42,923 nt of DNA. Origin: Campylobacter troglodytis. Lineage in GTDB: Bacteria > Campylobacterota > Campylobacteria > Campylobacterales > Campylobacteraceae. Positions 1-7,878 of the stretch are shown here, in pieces. The stretch lies in the NCBI RefSeq assembly GCF_006864425.1, contig NZ_QHLI01000022.1:1-42923 (forward strand), written 5' to 3'. A program made the position numbers and the translations under genes. The notes below the pieces were generated by a model, which saw only the letters and a list, made by a program, of their open reading frames with translations, ran no database searches and was not told the DNA's origin. Each line of letters opens with the position of its first letter. The first letter of the stretch is position 1.

Positions 1-9
1 GGGTCTTTG

Positions 10-17
10 CCCCCCCC
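10..17. repeat. C8 homopolymer tract
   Basis: Eight consecutive C lie at the left edge of the window (G8 on the minus strand). Campylobacter poly-G/C tracts of about this length are classic slippage sites for phase variation. The gene it belongs to lies outside the window, so no effect can be assigned. Confidence 0.6.
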
Positions 18-81
18 TATTAAAGAGTAGCAAAAATCCTAAAACTAAATAAAGAAGGGCTTTTTTAAATAGGAAATTTTT

Positions 82-120
82 ATACTTCTAAGAGAAGTAT
101 CCCAAAAAAGCTTTTTGGGA
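82..120 (-). terminator. Two adjacent stem-loops after the 214-915 gene
   Basis: Two perfect small hairpins abut each other. One is ATACTTCT/AGAAGTAT with a 3-nt loop (82-100). The other is TCCCAAAAA/TTTTTGGGA with a 3-nt loop (100-120). They lie about 95 bases beyond the stop of the minus-strand gene and could end its transcription. There is no clean T-run on either strand, so the terminator role is a guess. Nothing else is seen between 18 and 213. Confidence 0.35.
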
Positions 121-213
121 AAATGAAGATGTTTTGGTAAAATGACAAACTTATGTAACAAGATCTCTTTTAGAAAAACTTAAAATAACTAGCAAAGGTT
201 TTAATATAAAAAT

Positions 214-915
214 TCAAGCTTCTTGTGCATAACTTGTAAATTCTTTTTTATCAATCTTATTTAAAATACTAATTTGCCTTTTAAGTGCGTTAAAATTCAC
301 AAGTAAGGCAAGAAAGCCAAGAAAAAAGAGGCTAAAAAAAGCAAGATCAATTAATAAAAAATCATTTTGAAAGCAAAACACCCCAAAAACAGCACTTGCA
401 CAAAAAAAGAGCAAACTAAGAACCATATGTCTAAGCCTTGCTTCTTTGAAATTATCAATGTCCTTTGTAAGATTGCGAAACAAGATGATTTTTTCTTTTA
501 AAAGCATAAGAATTAATTCGTCATTCTTGCTAAAAAGCCCCTCGTTTAGAGCTGTATAGCTAAATTTTTTTTGCAACAAGCCTTGAGTTTCTTGTGAGTT
601 TTCTAAGCTTAAAGATTTTTGTAAATCCTGCCCTAGCTCACCAAGCTTTTGTGAGTCTTGATCTGAATTTAACAAAGAGCTTTTAGGCTTTGTAGTTTCT
701 TTTAAATCTTGTTTTGTTGAGTGCTTGAGAGTGTTTGTGGCTGAATTTTTTTCTTTTAAAATGTCTTCTTTTATGCTGTGCTTGTTTTTTAAAATCTTTG
801 CGTAAAACTCGTAAACAAAATACTTCCCACTTTTTTTCACACTAAGATCGCTAATAAGCACAAAACTAAGTTTGCTTCTTGCATACAAAAAGCATTCAAA
901 GTTCATAAATGCCAT
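214..915 (-). CDS. Hypothetical two-TM protein downstream of ribD
   Basis: Predicted protein of 233 residues, not assigned to a family. The start at 915 is preferred because GGGGAGGA lies 5 bases upstream; an in-frame ATG at 906 is possible. The N-terminal third looks folded (MAFMNFECFL). The middle, roughly residues 50-115, is a hydrophilic K/S/N/Q/E-rich stretch. Two hydrophobic segments follow near the C-terminus, roughly 162-183 and 186-208, then a short basic tail. The gene starts inside the last codons of ribD (19-base overlap), so it is probably co-translated with it. In C. jejuni a membrane protein gene also follows ribD (Cj1621 next to Cj1622, from memory). The hydrophilic middle resembles the spacers seen in other proteins of this window. 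Function unknown. Confidence 0.75.
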   Translation of the reverse strand: MAFMNFECFLYARSKLSFVLISDLSVKKSGKYFVYEFYAKILKNKHSIKEDILKEKNSATNTLKHSTKQDLKETTKPKSSLLNSDQDSQKLGELGQDLQKSLSLENSQETQGLLQKKFSYTALNEGLFSKNDELILMLLKEKIILFRNLTKDIDNFKEARLRHMVLSLLFFCASAVFGVFCFQNDFLLIDLAFFSLFFLGFLALLVNFNALKRQISILNKIDKKEFTSYAQEA

Positions 916-1879
916 AGCTATCCTCCCCAAAAACACCCCTAAAAAGTGGCTTAAATTCAGCCTTTAAACGCACATTTTCACTATCTTCAAATTTTGCATT
1001 ATAAAAAATCAAAAAGGCGTCCATTTCCTCCTTAAAAGCTTGCAAAAAGGCGTTTCCGCCCTCAAACATCATAAATTTAGCCTCTTTTGGAATTTGACTT
1101 TGAATTTGACGGTTTGGCACAGAAAAAAGCGGAATGCTTTTGTCAAATTCGTCCAAATTTTGCCTTGAAATAATGCAAAGATCAGGCGCTTTTCCCCCCA
1201 CAAGCCTTGCATCAAGGGTGGGTCTATCCTTTCTTACTGTGCTACCTCCTACAACCAAGCAGTCTATTTTTGATCTGATCTTATGTGTGTAAAGATCGCT
1301 TGTGTTGTTTGTGATCTTTCCAAAAGAAGAGCCATTAAGGCTTAAAGCTAGTTTAAAAAGCTTGTAAGGCTCATTTTTTTGCCATTTCAAAAAGGGCTTA
1401 ATTAAATTTAGCCCCGCTTTTTCGCACACCCCAAATTCTACCTCAACACCCTTTTTACGCAAAAGCTCACCCCCTCCACGCGCTTTTTCGCTGGTATCTG
1501 CTACGCTTATAAAAACTTTTTTAAAGCCAAGCTCACTCAAAAGGCTAGCACAAGGAGGGGTTCTTCCAAAATGAGCACAAGGTTCAAGACTAACAAAGGC
1601 AAAGCCTCCCTTAAATAAGCCCTTGTGTTGCTTTAAGGCAAACTCATAGGCTGAATTTACCTCGCTTGGAGGCTTTAAGCTAGGATCAAAGCCTTGCAAG
1701 GCTTCTAAAATAGCATTTAGCTCAGCGTGAGCAGATCCTGCTTCTTTGTGAGCACAAATTGCTAAGATCTTGCCATTTTTATCTAGCAAAAGACAGCCCA
1801 CAGCAGGATTTGGATAGGTCAAAAACTGATATTTCCAAGCCTCTTTTAGGGCTAAGTCCATATAAAATTCAGGGCTCAT
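896..1879 (-). CDS. ribD: Riboflavin biosynthesis protein RibD
   Basis: Bifunctional diaminohydroxyphosphoribosylaminopyrimidine deaminase and 5-amino-6-(5-phosphoribosylamino)uracil reductase, two consecutive steps from GTP to riboflavin in the cytosol. The N-terminal half is a CMP/dCMP-type zinc deaminase: H51-A-E53 supplies a zinc ligand and the catalytic Glu, and the PCAHFGRTPPC motif gives C101 and C110. The C-terminal half begins near residue 170 (PYKLFKLALSLNG) and is the reductase; VVGGSTVRKDRPTLDAR is its typical cofactor and substrate region. At 327 residues it is somewhat shorter than the roughly 360 of many homologues. The ATG directly follows the rimP stop codon and the end overlaps the next gene, so it belongs to an rbfA-rimP-ribD transcription unit. 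Confidence 0.95.
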   Translation of the reverse strand: MSPEFYMDLALKEAWKYQFLTYPNPAVGCLLLDKNGKILAICAHKEAGSAHAELNAILEALQGFDPSLKPPSEVNSAYEFALKQHKGLFKGGFAFVSLEPCAHFGRTPPCASLLSELGFKKVFISVADTSEKARGGGELLRKKGVEVEFGVCEKAGLNLIKPFLKWQKNEPYKLFKLALSLNGSSFGKITNNTSDLYTHKIRSKIDCLVVGGSTVRKDRPTLDARLVGGKAPDLCIISRQNLDEFDKSIPLFSVPNRQIQSQIPKEAKFMMFEGGNAFLQAFKEEMDAFLIFYNAKFEDSENVRLKAEFKPLFRGVFGEDSYGIYEL

Positions 1880-2308
1880 CTAAAACACCACATAGGTTCT
1901 TGCCTTTTTGATCTCTTTGAGATCAACTTCTTTTTTTGTCCCATCTTCTAAAAGCAAAACTATGCTTTTTTCATCCACGCAGTCTAAAAGCTCGCCTATA
2001 AATTTGGTTTTATCATTTAAGTTTAGCTCGATCTTCTCACCAAGGCTTAATGAAAAATGCCTAGCCTTTGTAAGTTTTCTTTCAAGCCCAGGGCTACTTA
2101 CCTCAAAGCTATACTCACCAGCACAAGGTGGATAAGCATCAAGTATGGGGGATAAAAGCTCACTTAAATTTTGGCAATCATCAAGGCTAACGCCTCCTTT
2201 TTTGGCTATGTAAATTCTATAAATTTTGCGTCCATTTTCGCTTACTAGCTCCTCATCATAAAGTGCTACCCCTGCTTGTTCGCAAAGTTTTTCTAAGTCA
2301 ATTTGCAT
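1880..2308 (-). CDS. rimP: Ribosome maturation factor RimP
   Basis: Small cytosolic factor needed for late 30S subunit assembly. It has 142 residues, near the family norm of about 150. The signature FEVSSPGLERKL, the most conserved part of RimP, lies at about residues 68-79, after an N-terminal alpha/beta domain. The C-terminal SH3-like domain contains ELLDCVDEKSIVLLLEDG. The gene starts 7 bases after the rbfA stop and is followed immediately by ribD. In C. jejuni rimP sits in an infB-rbfA-rimP cluster; here infB is not upstream of rbfA. Confidence 0.93.
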   Translation of the reverse strand: MQIDLEKLCEQAGVALYDEELVSENGRKIYRIYIAKKGGVSLDDCQNLSELLSPILDAYPPCAGEYSFEVSSPGLERKLTKARHFSLSLGEKIELNLNDKTKFIGELLDCVDEKSIVLLLEDGTKKEVDLKEIKKARTYVVF

Positions 2309-2315
2309 CCTAGCC

Positions 2316-2684
2316 TCACTTTAAGGGTTTTTCTCTTTTTTTGATCTTCTCAAACAGTGCGTCCATATGATTTTGATATTCCAGAGAATTGTCGAATTTA
2401 AAATGAAACTTAGGGCAGCGGTACCAGCCTTGCTCATTTGCACAAAAGCTTTGTAGCACTGAGGCTACCTTGGCTAATTTAGCTAAAATTTGCTCTTGCT
2501 CGTAGGCATTAAAAAACATCTTATCCACATAAACAAAGGCATCATAACGACCCCTTTTGCACTCAACATCGCTTATGCAAAGATTTCTCAAACTCTCATC
2601 ATCTAAGCTTGCCAAAGCCTGAGGAATAAGCTCTTTGAGTATGCTTTGAGTTCTTAAGATTTTAATCTCGCTATCTTTTTTCAT
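2316..2684 (-). CDS. rbfA: Ribosome-binding factor A
   Basis: RbfA binds the 30S subunit near helix 1 of 16S rRNA and helps its maturation, especially in the cold. The protein has 122 residues, typical for the family, with a KH-type fold. The tail RCPKFHFKFDNSLEY is the characteristic RbfA end, matching the usual P.L.F..D pattern. The overlap-free spacing of 7 bases to rimP supports co-transcription. The upstream partner infB, usual in epsilonproteobacteria, is missing, and a spacer with tRNA-Glu precedes the gene. Confidence 0.9.
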   Translation of the reverse strand: MKKDSEIKILRTQSILKELIPQALASLDDESLRNLCISDVECKRGRYDAFVYVDKMFFNAYEQEQILAKLAKVASVLQSFCANEQGWYRCPKFHFKFDNSLEYQNHMDALFEKIKKREKPLK

Positions 2685-3008
2685 AATCTTGCCTTTTTTG
2701 CCTCATTTTAGCAAAAATTAGGCAATAAACCGTTAAAGACTGAGCCAACTAAGGCTTTGAGCCTTTTAAATTCAAGGGCTTAGTTTTTAAACAGTGCTAA
2801 GTCTTGTAAGTTTAAAACTATGACATATAAAACGAAGTTTTTGAAAAACAATTGCCTAACCACATTTAAACTCTTAAAACAAGTAAATTAAAATTGAGAG
2901 TTTGAAATCAAGCTTTAAACTAAGTATTTTAAAGCTGACAAAGAAGTGATGCGTGAATTTAAGCTGGGTGTATTTTGTGTGAATTTAAGGTAGGTGTATT
3001 TTAAGCTG
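2685..3008. other. Non-coding spacer between rbfA and tRNA-Glu
   Basis: AT-rich sequence without a convincing gene. It contains scattered copies of the AATTCAAG/GAATTTAAG words that recur across the window, plus an ACGAAGTTTTT word (about 2831) also present near 10714 and, inverted, near 19291. Near 2956-3001 the segment GTGAATTTAAG(C/G)T(G/A)GGTGTATTTT is repeated twice in tandem. Nothing else is recognised. Confidence 0.6.
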
Positions 3009-3083
3009 TGGTGACCCATACGAGACTCGAACTCGTGTTGCCAACGTGAGAGGCTGGCGTCCTAACCACTAGACGAATGGGCC
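3009..3083 (-). tRNA. tRNA-Glu, anticodon CTC
   Basis: The minus strand gives a full 75-nt cloverleaf ending in an encoded CCA. The acceptor stem GGCCCAT pairs with ATGGGTC (one G-U), the T-loop contains GTTCGAGTC, and the anticodon stem CCAGC/GTTGG closes a loop CTCTCAC. Position 34-36 therefore reads CTC, decoding GAG. The body closely matches epsilonproteobacterial tRNA-Glu, whose usual anticodon is TTC. This may be the minor Glu isoacceptor. Confidence 0.93.
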
Positions 3084-3511
3084 CTTTTTGAATTTAACAA
3101 AAACTCAAATAAAATTTAACCCTACGGTTAAAAAAGTCAAAAACTAGCTTGTAAGCACATTTTAATGCTTTATCTTAAAAACAAGACAAAAAGGCATTTT
3201 AGCATAAAAATTTAATAATCTTTCTTTTTTTTTGCAAAATCAAGCCACAAAAGAGTAAATTTATTTGCGAGTAAAAATTCTAAGACAAAGCTATTTTATA
3301 AATAATGTTACCTTGTCAAATTCATCATTTTGTTGCAAATAGGGTAAAAATTCACGCAATAACACAAAATCTTAACCTTTTGCAATGCTTTTGCTAAAAT
3401 TCCTAGCTTTTTTAAAATAAGCTTATTTTTGAAATTTTAACAGTTTTTAAAATACCTAACATTAAGCTAGATCTATCCAGTAATACCATACAAGGGGCTA
3501 ATTATTCTAAC
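3084..3511. other. Non-coding spacer between tRNA-Glu and rfbB
   Basis: No gene is seen. A small hairpin TTAACC-CTAC-GGTTAA lies around 3115-3131, close to the 5' side of tRNA-Glu. The rest is AT-rich with poly-A/T runs. It is downstream of rfbB and upstream of the tRNA on the minus strand, so it should hold the tRNA promoter, which I cannot place with confidence. Confidence 0.5.
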
Positions 3512-4534
3512 TTAATTTAAAGCCAAATACCACTCAACCGTTTTTAAAATCCCGCTTTCAAAATCTTCTTTTGCTTTCCAGCCAAGCTCAGCTTCAATCT
3601 TGCTTGCATCTATGGCATAACGCTTGTCGTGTCCTGCTCTATCCTCAACAAAGCCTATTAAATCGGCGTATTTTCCCCCACCTGCAAGGGGCTTTAAGCT
3701 GTCTAAAATCTCACAAATTTTTGTAGCAATTTGCAAATTTGTCCTCTCGTTTCGCCCTCCTATATTATAGCTTTGTCCGCTTTGTCCCTTGAAAAAAGCA
3801 AGTTCTATGCCCTCGCAGTGATCTTTGACATAAAGCCAGTCGCGGATATTTTGTCCGTCTGCATAAATTGGAATTTGCTTTTTTTGCAAGGCGTTGCGGA
3901 TGATTGTAGGGATTAGCTTTTCGGCGTGTTGCTTGGGTCCGTAGTTGTTTGAGCAATTTGTTATAACCGTGTTTAGCCCAAAGGTTTTGTGATAAGCACG
4001 AACCAAAAAATCACTTCCTGCCTTGCTTGCAGAGTATGGAGAATTTGGAGCGTAAGGGGTTTTTTCTGTGAAAAGTCCTGTTTTTCCAAGTGAGCCATAA
4101 ACCTCATCTGTTGAGATATGATGAAATCTTGCCTCCTCGTAATCCTTTTTTGGCTCATTTGGTGCAGCTAGCCAAGCCTTTTTGGCACTTTCAAGCAAAT
4201 TTTGTGTGCCAAGGACATTTGTTTGAGTGAAGATGGCTGGATTTAAGATGGAATTATCCACGTGAGATTCAGCAGCAAAGTGTATCACGGCTTTTATCTC
4301 AAAGCTTTCAAATATGTAGCTTAAAAGCCCGGCATTACAAATGTCGCCTTTTATGAATTTGTAGCGTTTAGCAAGGCTTTTATCCTGAGTAATCTCGCTT
4401 AAATTTGCAAGGTCTCCAGCATAGCTTAAAAGGTCTAAATTCACAACAAAAAAATCCTCGTTTTTTCTTAAAAAATGCTCTATGAAATTGCTGCCTATAA
4501 AGCCAGCTCCTCCGGTGATTAAAACGCTTTTCAC
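3512..4534 (-). CDS. rfbB: dTDP-glucose 4,6-dehydratase
   Basis: RmlB/RfbB converts dTDP-D-glucose to dTDP-4-keto-6-deoxyglucose, the second step of dTDP-L-rhamnose synthesis. It is a 340-residue extended short-chain dehydrogenase. The NAD-binding GGAGFIGSNF is at residues 8-17, the substrate dehydration triad STDE at 141-144, and the catalytic YSASK at 167-171. The LSYAGDLANL stretch is typical of RmlB. The start codon is GTG with AAGG about 7 bases upstream. It is the last gene of the rfbA-rfbC-rfbD-rfbB set, set off from rfbD by a 244-base spacer with strong hairpins. The product is cytosolic and should feed LOS, capsule or glycan synthesis. Confidence 0.95.
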   Translation of the reverse strand: MKSVLITGGAGFIGSNFIEHFLRKNEDFFVVNLDLLSYAGDLANLSEITQDKSLAKRYKFIKGDICNAGLLSYIFESFEIKAVIHFAAESHVDNSILNPAIFTQTNVLGTQNLLESAKKAWLAAPNEPKKDYEEARFHHISTDEVYGSLGKTGLFTEKTPYAPNSPYSASKAGSDFLVRAYHKTFGLNTVITNCSNNYGPKQHAEKLIPTIIRNALQKKQIPIYADGQNIRDWLYVKDHCEGIELAFFKGQSGQSYNIGGRNERTNLQIATKICEILDSLKPLAGGGKYADLIGFVEDRAGHDKRYAIDASKIEAELGWKAKEDFESGILKTVEWYLALN

Positions 4535-4557
4535 AATTAACCTTTTCTTTTTTACGA

Positions 4558-4674
4558 CGTTGTCTCTTGGCTGTCTTCGCGGGAGTTTGCAAAAATCGCA
4601 CTTCGGCAGGTTTCATTTACCTAGCCTCGTGCGATTTTTTCTGCACAACCCACGAATTCAGCCAAGAGACAACG
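4558..4674. repeat. Nested hairpin element, copy A
   Basis: A 16-bp perfect inverted repeat, CGTTGTCTCTTGGCTG at 4558-4573 against 4659-4674, encloses a second perfect inverted repeat, AAAAATCGCAC at 4591-4601 against 4629-4639. Between the arms are GAGTTTGC (4583-4590) and CACAACC (4644-4650), which also partly pair. The right end runs into CGCCTTATCATCTTT. The same three words, in the same order, occur in the element at 7721-7821 and its flank. The arm sequences differ while the architecture is kept, which suggests compensatory change in a structured element. Confidence 0.75.
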
Positions 4675-4695
4675 CCTTATCATCTTTCATTCAAA

Positions 4696-4720
4696 AAAAT
4701 TCACGCTTTGCGTGAATTTT
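4696..4720. terminator. AAAATTCACGC hairpin upstream of rfbB
   Basis: Perfect 11-bp stem AAAATTCACGC/GCGTGAATTTT with a TTT loop. A GC core flanked by A and T runs is the form of a bidirectional intrinsic terminator, and it sits between rfbD and rfbB. It also carries one RAATTY site in each arm and belongs to a set of similar hairpins in this window, so a second role is possible. Confidence 0.5.
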
Positions 4721-4778
4721 CATTCTTTACAGTACATAATTTTGTAAAATTTAGCCATAAATATATCATATAACACTT

Positions 4779-5672
4779 TCATTTTGATAAATTTGCATTA
4801 AAGGTATCAAAAAATAGGCTTAAACTTTCTTTCCACTGCATAATTTCTATGTCAAAAAATGCCCTTATCTTGCTCTTATCAAACACAGAATAAAAGGGTC
4901 GTGGGGCTATTATCTTGCCCTCATTCATAGCCTTATAATCATCCGTGTTAATGGGCTTGACAAGGCATTTTGCCCCGCTTAAACGCACGATTTCACAGGC
5001 AAAATCAAACCAACTTGCCACGCCCTCATTTGCATAGTGAAAAATTTCCGTGCCTTTAATTTTATCAAGGCTTGGCAAAAGCTTACAAATAGCCCTTGCT
5101 AAGTCCCTTGCATTTGTGGGAGAGCCTATTTGATCGCTTACCACTGATAGTTCATCACGCTCACTTGCTAAACGAGCTATGGTTTTGACAAAATTACTTC
5201 CAAATTCGCCATAAAGCCAGCTTGTGCGGATGATGCAAGAATGCCTTAAATTCACGTTTAAAATAGCCTTTTCACCAGCTAATTTACTAGCTCCATACAC
5301 TCCAAGCGGTGCTGTGGGGGCATTTTCAGCTATGGGACTATAAAATTTGCCATCAAATACATAATCCGTTGAGATATGAACTAGCTTTGTGCCGCTTTGT
5401 TTGCAAGCCTTGGCTAAATTTAAAACACCCCTTTCATTTATGACAAAAGCCTTGTCTTGCTCACTTTCAGCCTTATCCACAGCCGTGTAGGCAGCACAGT
5501 TAATTAGCGTGTCAAAGCCTTTATCTTGCACTGCCTTTTGCACGGCTTTTTCATCGCAAATATCAAGCTCATCCTTGCCCACAAACTCAAAGTTTATATC
5601 CTTAAACTCATTTTGTAAAAATTCAAATTCTCTGCCTAATTGCCCTTTTGCACCTGTTATTAAAACTCTCAC
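4779..5672 (-). CDS. rfbD: dTDP-4-dehydrorhamnose reductase
   Basis: RmlD/RfbD performs the last step of dTDP-L-rhamnose synthesis, NAD(P)H-dependent reduction of dTDP-6-deoxy-L-lyxo-4-hexulose. It has 297 residues, normal for the family. GAKGQLGR at residues 7-14 is the nucleotide-binding loop, STDYVFDG is the conserved serine region, and YGASKLAGE holds the catalytic Tyr and Lys. Translation appears to begin at GTG with a GGGG-containing ribosome site just upstream. It starts 10 bases after the end of rfbC, so the two genes are probably translated from one message. Confidence 0.95.
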   Translation of the reverse strand: MRVLITGAKGQLGREFEFLQNEFKDINFEFVGKDELDICDEKAVQKAVQDKGFDTLINCAAYTAVDKAESEQDKAFVINERGVLNLAKACKQSGTKLVHISTDYVFDGKFYSPIAENAPTAPLGVYGASKLAGEKAILNVNLRHSCIIRTSWLYGEFGSNFVKTIARLASERDELSVVSDQIGSPTNARDLARAICKLLPSLDKIKGTEIFHYANEGVASWFDFACEIVRLSGAKCLVKPINTDDYKAMNEGKIIAPRPFYSVFDKSKIRAFFDIEIMQWKESLSLFFDTFNANLSK

Positions 5673-5682
5673 ACAAACGCCC

Positions 5683-6240
5683 CTACAACAACTCTTTTAC
5701 TTCACTTAAAAGCGGTTGAGTTTTGTCCTTTTGGCTTAAAATGATTTTGTTTAAATCATAAAAATCCCCCCAATTTATAGCGATTTTTGAGTCATTCCAC
5801 AAAATGCCCCTATCGCATTCTTTTGAGTAGTAATTATCCACCTTGTAGGCAAAAATGGTGTCATTTTCAAGCACCAAAAAGCCGTGGGCAAAGCCTTGAG
5901 GCAAGAGTATTTGCCTTTTATTTTCTCCGCTTAATTCTACGGCTACAAACTCGCCAAAAGTGGGCGAGTTTTTGCGAATATCCAAAGCCACATCCAGCAC
6001 TCGCCCCTTAATCACCCGCAAAAGCTTGCTTTGAGCAAAAGGGGGCAATTGAAAATGAAGCCCACGCAAAACGCCCTTTTGTGAAAGGCTTTCATTATCC
6101 TGCACGAAATTCCATTTTTTTTGCGTGAATTTTTCAAGCTCATCAAGCCGGAAGGTTTCTACAAAATAGCCTCTTTCATCAGCGTGAATTTTAGGCTCGC
6201 AAATCACAACGCCTTCTAATTTTGTTTTGATAAAATTCAT
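5683..6240 (-). CDS. rfbC: dTDP-4-dehydrorhamnose 3,5-epimerase
   Basis: RmlC/RfbC epimerises C3 and C5 of the 4-keto sugar, the third step toward dTDP-L-rhamnose. It has 185 residues, full length for this cupin-fold dimer. HADERGYFVETFR is the conserved N-terminal substrate loop. GVLRGLHFQLPPFAQSK contains the catalytic His, and LLPQGFAHGFLVLEND is the second cupin motif. The gene is preceded by a 580-base spacer rich in hairpins that separates it from rfbA, and followed by rfbD after 10 bases. Confidence 0.95.
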   Translation of the reverse strand: MNFIKTKLEGVVICEPKIHADERGYFVETFRLDELEKFTQKKWNFVQDNESLSQKGVLRGLHFQLPPFAQSKLLRVIKGRVLDVALDIRKNSPTFGEFVAVELSGENKRQILLPQGFAHGFLVLENDTIFAYKVDNYYSKECDRGILWNDSKIAINWGDFYDLNKIILSQKDKTQPLLSEVKELL

Positions 6241-6289
6241 TAAATTCTTCCTTTTAAAAGCTCTAAAAACTTACAAGTTTTGCAAATTT

Positions 6290-6317
6290 TTTGTGAATTT
6301 TAACAAAAATTCACAAA
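6290..6317. terminator. 12-bp stem-loop upstream of rfbC
   Basis: Perfect stem TTTGTGAATTTT/AAAATTCACAAA with a 4-base AACA loop, about 50 bases before the rfbC start. It could terminate the transcript coming from rfbA or lie in the rfbC leader. It contains one RAATTY site per arm. Confidence 0.5.
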
Positions 6318-6429
6318 ATCTCATTTTAAAATGCCAAAATTAAAATTCACACCTTTTAAGCTTAGTTTCACAAACTTAAAGCTTGAATTTTTTACAAACT
6401 TCCACATCAAAAAGCTCAAAATTAAAGTG

Positions 6430-6454
6430 AAAATTCACGCAAAATGTGAATTTT
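6430..6454. terminator. 9-bp AAAATTCAC stem-loop
   Basis: Perfect stem AAAATTCAC/GTGAATTTT with a 7-base loop, followed at 6496-6512 by a further TTCACGC/GCGTGAA hairpin with an AAA loop. Same family as the hairpin at 4696-4720. Confidence 0.5.
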
Positions 6455-6622
6455 AGTTTCTTTGCTGTGCCAAGAATGACAACACGCATTGAAAATTCAC
6501 GCAAAGCGTGAAGTTATATGGCTAAGTCAAAAACTCCACCTTTCAAAACACCTAAAGTGAAAATTCACACAAAGCGTGGATTTTCCGTTAAATTTAGTTA
6601 AAGGCACAGAATTTTGGATGAG

Positions 6623-6689
6623 AAATTTAATTTATGGGGCGCAGACTAGACTAGAAGTAGCGGTCTGTCAAGCCCCATAAATTAAATTT
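6623..6689. repeat. Long inverted repeat in rfbA-rfbC spacer
   Basis: An 18-bp perfect inverted repeat, AAATTTAATTTATGGGGC at 6623-6640 against 6672-6689, encloses a smaller CAGAC/GTCTG stem. The predicted hairpin of about 67 nt is not followed by a T-run, so it does not look like a simple terminator. It could be a structured RNA, a protein-binding palindrome or a miniature element remnant. Confidence 0.7.
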
Positions 6690-6820
6690 ATCGCCAAAAG
6701 CCGAGCCAGCCTTGTAAAATTTTTAACAAAGCCAAATTTCACACTCATTTAAAATAAAGCTCAAATTAACACCTCATTTAAATCTCACAAACTAAAATTC
6801 AAACCTTTCCAAATTTAAAA

Positions 6821-7690
6821 TCACTCAAGCAAATTCAAAAGATATTTTCCATACTCATTCTTACTCATCTTTTCTCCAAGCTCTTGCAACTTATCCGCGT
6901 TTATCCAGCCTTTCTCAAAGGCGATTTCCTCCAAACAAGCGATTTTGAGATTTTGCCTTTTTTGCAGGGTTTGAATGAAACTGCTTGCCTCTAAAAGTGA
7001 ATCGTGCGTGCCTGTATCAAGCCAGGCAAAGCCTCGCCCCATAAGCTCACAGCGAAGTTTGCTCTGCTTTAAATACATCTCATTTAAAGTAGTAATTTCA
7101 AGCTCCCCCCTCGCACTTGGGCGGATTTTTTTGGCTAGCTCGCTTACCCCACTTGGATAAAAATAAAGCCCAGTTACTGCATAATCACTCTTTGGTACGC
7201 TTGGCTTTTCCTCTAAGCCCACAACCTCGCCTTTTTCGTTAAACTCAGCTATGCCATATCTTTGAGGGTCTCTCACCTTGTAGCCAAAGATAGTTGCTAC
7301 TCCTTGCTTTGCGCTTTTTATGCTGCTTTCTAAAAGTGGAGTAAAGCCGTTTCCATAAAAGATATTATCGCCCAAAACCAGACAAGATGGGCTATCCCCC
7401 AAAAATTCCTCGCCCAAAATGAAAGCTTGTGCAAGTCCGTCAGGGCTAGGCTGTGCTACATAGCTAAAATTCACGCCAAAGTCCTTGCCATCTCCTAAAA
7501 GTGCCTTGAAATTTACAGCGTCTTGGGGGGTGGTGATGATTAAAATCTCTCGAATGCCTGCTAGCATTAGGGTTGAGAGCGGATAATAAATCATAGGCTT
7601 GTCAAAAACAGGCAAGAGCTGCTTGCTAATGCCCTTTGTGATGGGGTAAAGGCGGGTGCCAGAGCCACCAGCTAAAATTATGCCTTTCAT
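6821..7690 (-). CDS. rfbA: Glucose-1-phosphate thymidylyltransferase
   Basis: RmlA/RfbA makes dTDP-glucose from glucose-1-phosphate and dTTP, the first and regulated step of dTDP-L-rhamnose synthesis. The start at 7690 gives [16 protein letters not shown], the standard N-terminus with the nucleotide loop at residues 8-13, and AAAGGA stands 5 bases upstream. A longer reading frame to 7756 has no family support. The protein is 289 residues, typical for Rml[14 protein letters not shown], VFGYxVxDPxRYGxxEF-like sequence and [14 protein letters not shown] are family motifs. It is the first gene of the rml set in transcription order. Confidence 0.95.
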   Translation of the reverse strand: MKGIILAGGSGTRLYPITKGISKQLLPVFDKPMIYYPLSTLMLAGIREILIITTPQDAVNFKALLGDGKDFGVNFSYVAQPSPDGLAQAFILGEEFLGDSPSCLVLGDNIFYGNGFTPLLESSIKSAKQGVATIFGYKVRDPQRYGIAEFNEKGEVVGLEEKPSVPKSDYAVTGLYFYPSGVSELAKKIRPSARGELEITTLNEMYLKQSKLRCELMGRGFAWLDTGTHDSLLEASSFIQTLQKRQNLKIACLEEIAFEKGWINADKLQELGEKMSKNEYGKYLLNLLE

Positions 7691-7720
7691 TTTTTGTCCT
7701 TTGTTGTTGTAACGGCTTGT

Positions 7721-7821
7721 CTTGCGGACACTTTTTGGGGAGTTTGCTTTTCGCAACGCTTACGGGCGACAAGCCCGCTACGCTCGCTCAAAGCTACACA
7801 ACCCCAAAAATTGTCTCGCAA
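7721..7821. repeat. Nested hairpin element, copy B
   Basis: An imperfect inverted repeat of about 27 bp (7721-7747 against 7793-7821, sharing TTTTTGGGG and TTGCG) encloses a perfect CGGGC-GACAA-GCCCG hairpin. It carries GAGTTTGC (7740-7747) and CACAACC (7797-7803), as in the element at 4558-4674. CGCCTTATCATCTTT follows farther right at about 7943. It lies immediately upstream of rfbA. Confidence 0.7.
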
Positions 7822-7878
7822 TACTTCGCCTTATCTACTTTTGTTCGACTTGCAATTTCACATTTCTTGTCGCTCAAA

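Larger units (their letters stand above)
6241..6820. other. Hairpin-rich spacer between rfbA and rfbC
   Basis: No gene is seen in 580 bases. The stretch is packed with the GTGAATTT/AAATTCAC words and at least four stem-loops (listed separately or here): 6290-6317, 6430-6454, 6496-6512, an imperfect one at about 6559-6586, and a long one at 6623-6689. Such spacing inside an otherwise compact four-gene pathway is unusual. Confidence 0.75.

Noticed and set aside
6821-7756. Longer rfbA starting at 7756
   Set aside because: Residues before MKGIILAGG do not belong to the family, and the internal ATG at 7690 has a good ribosome site.
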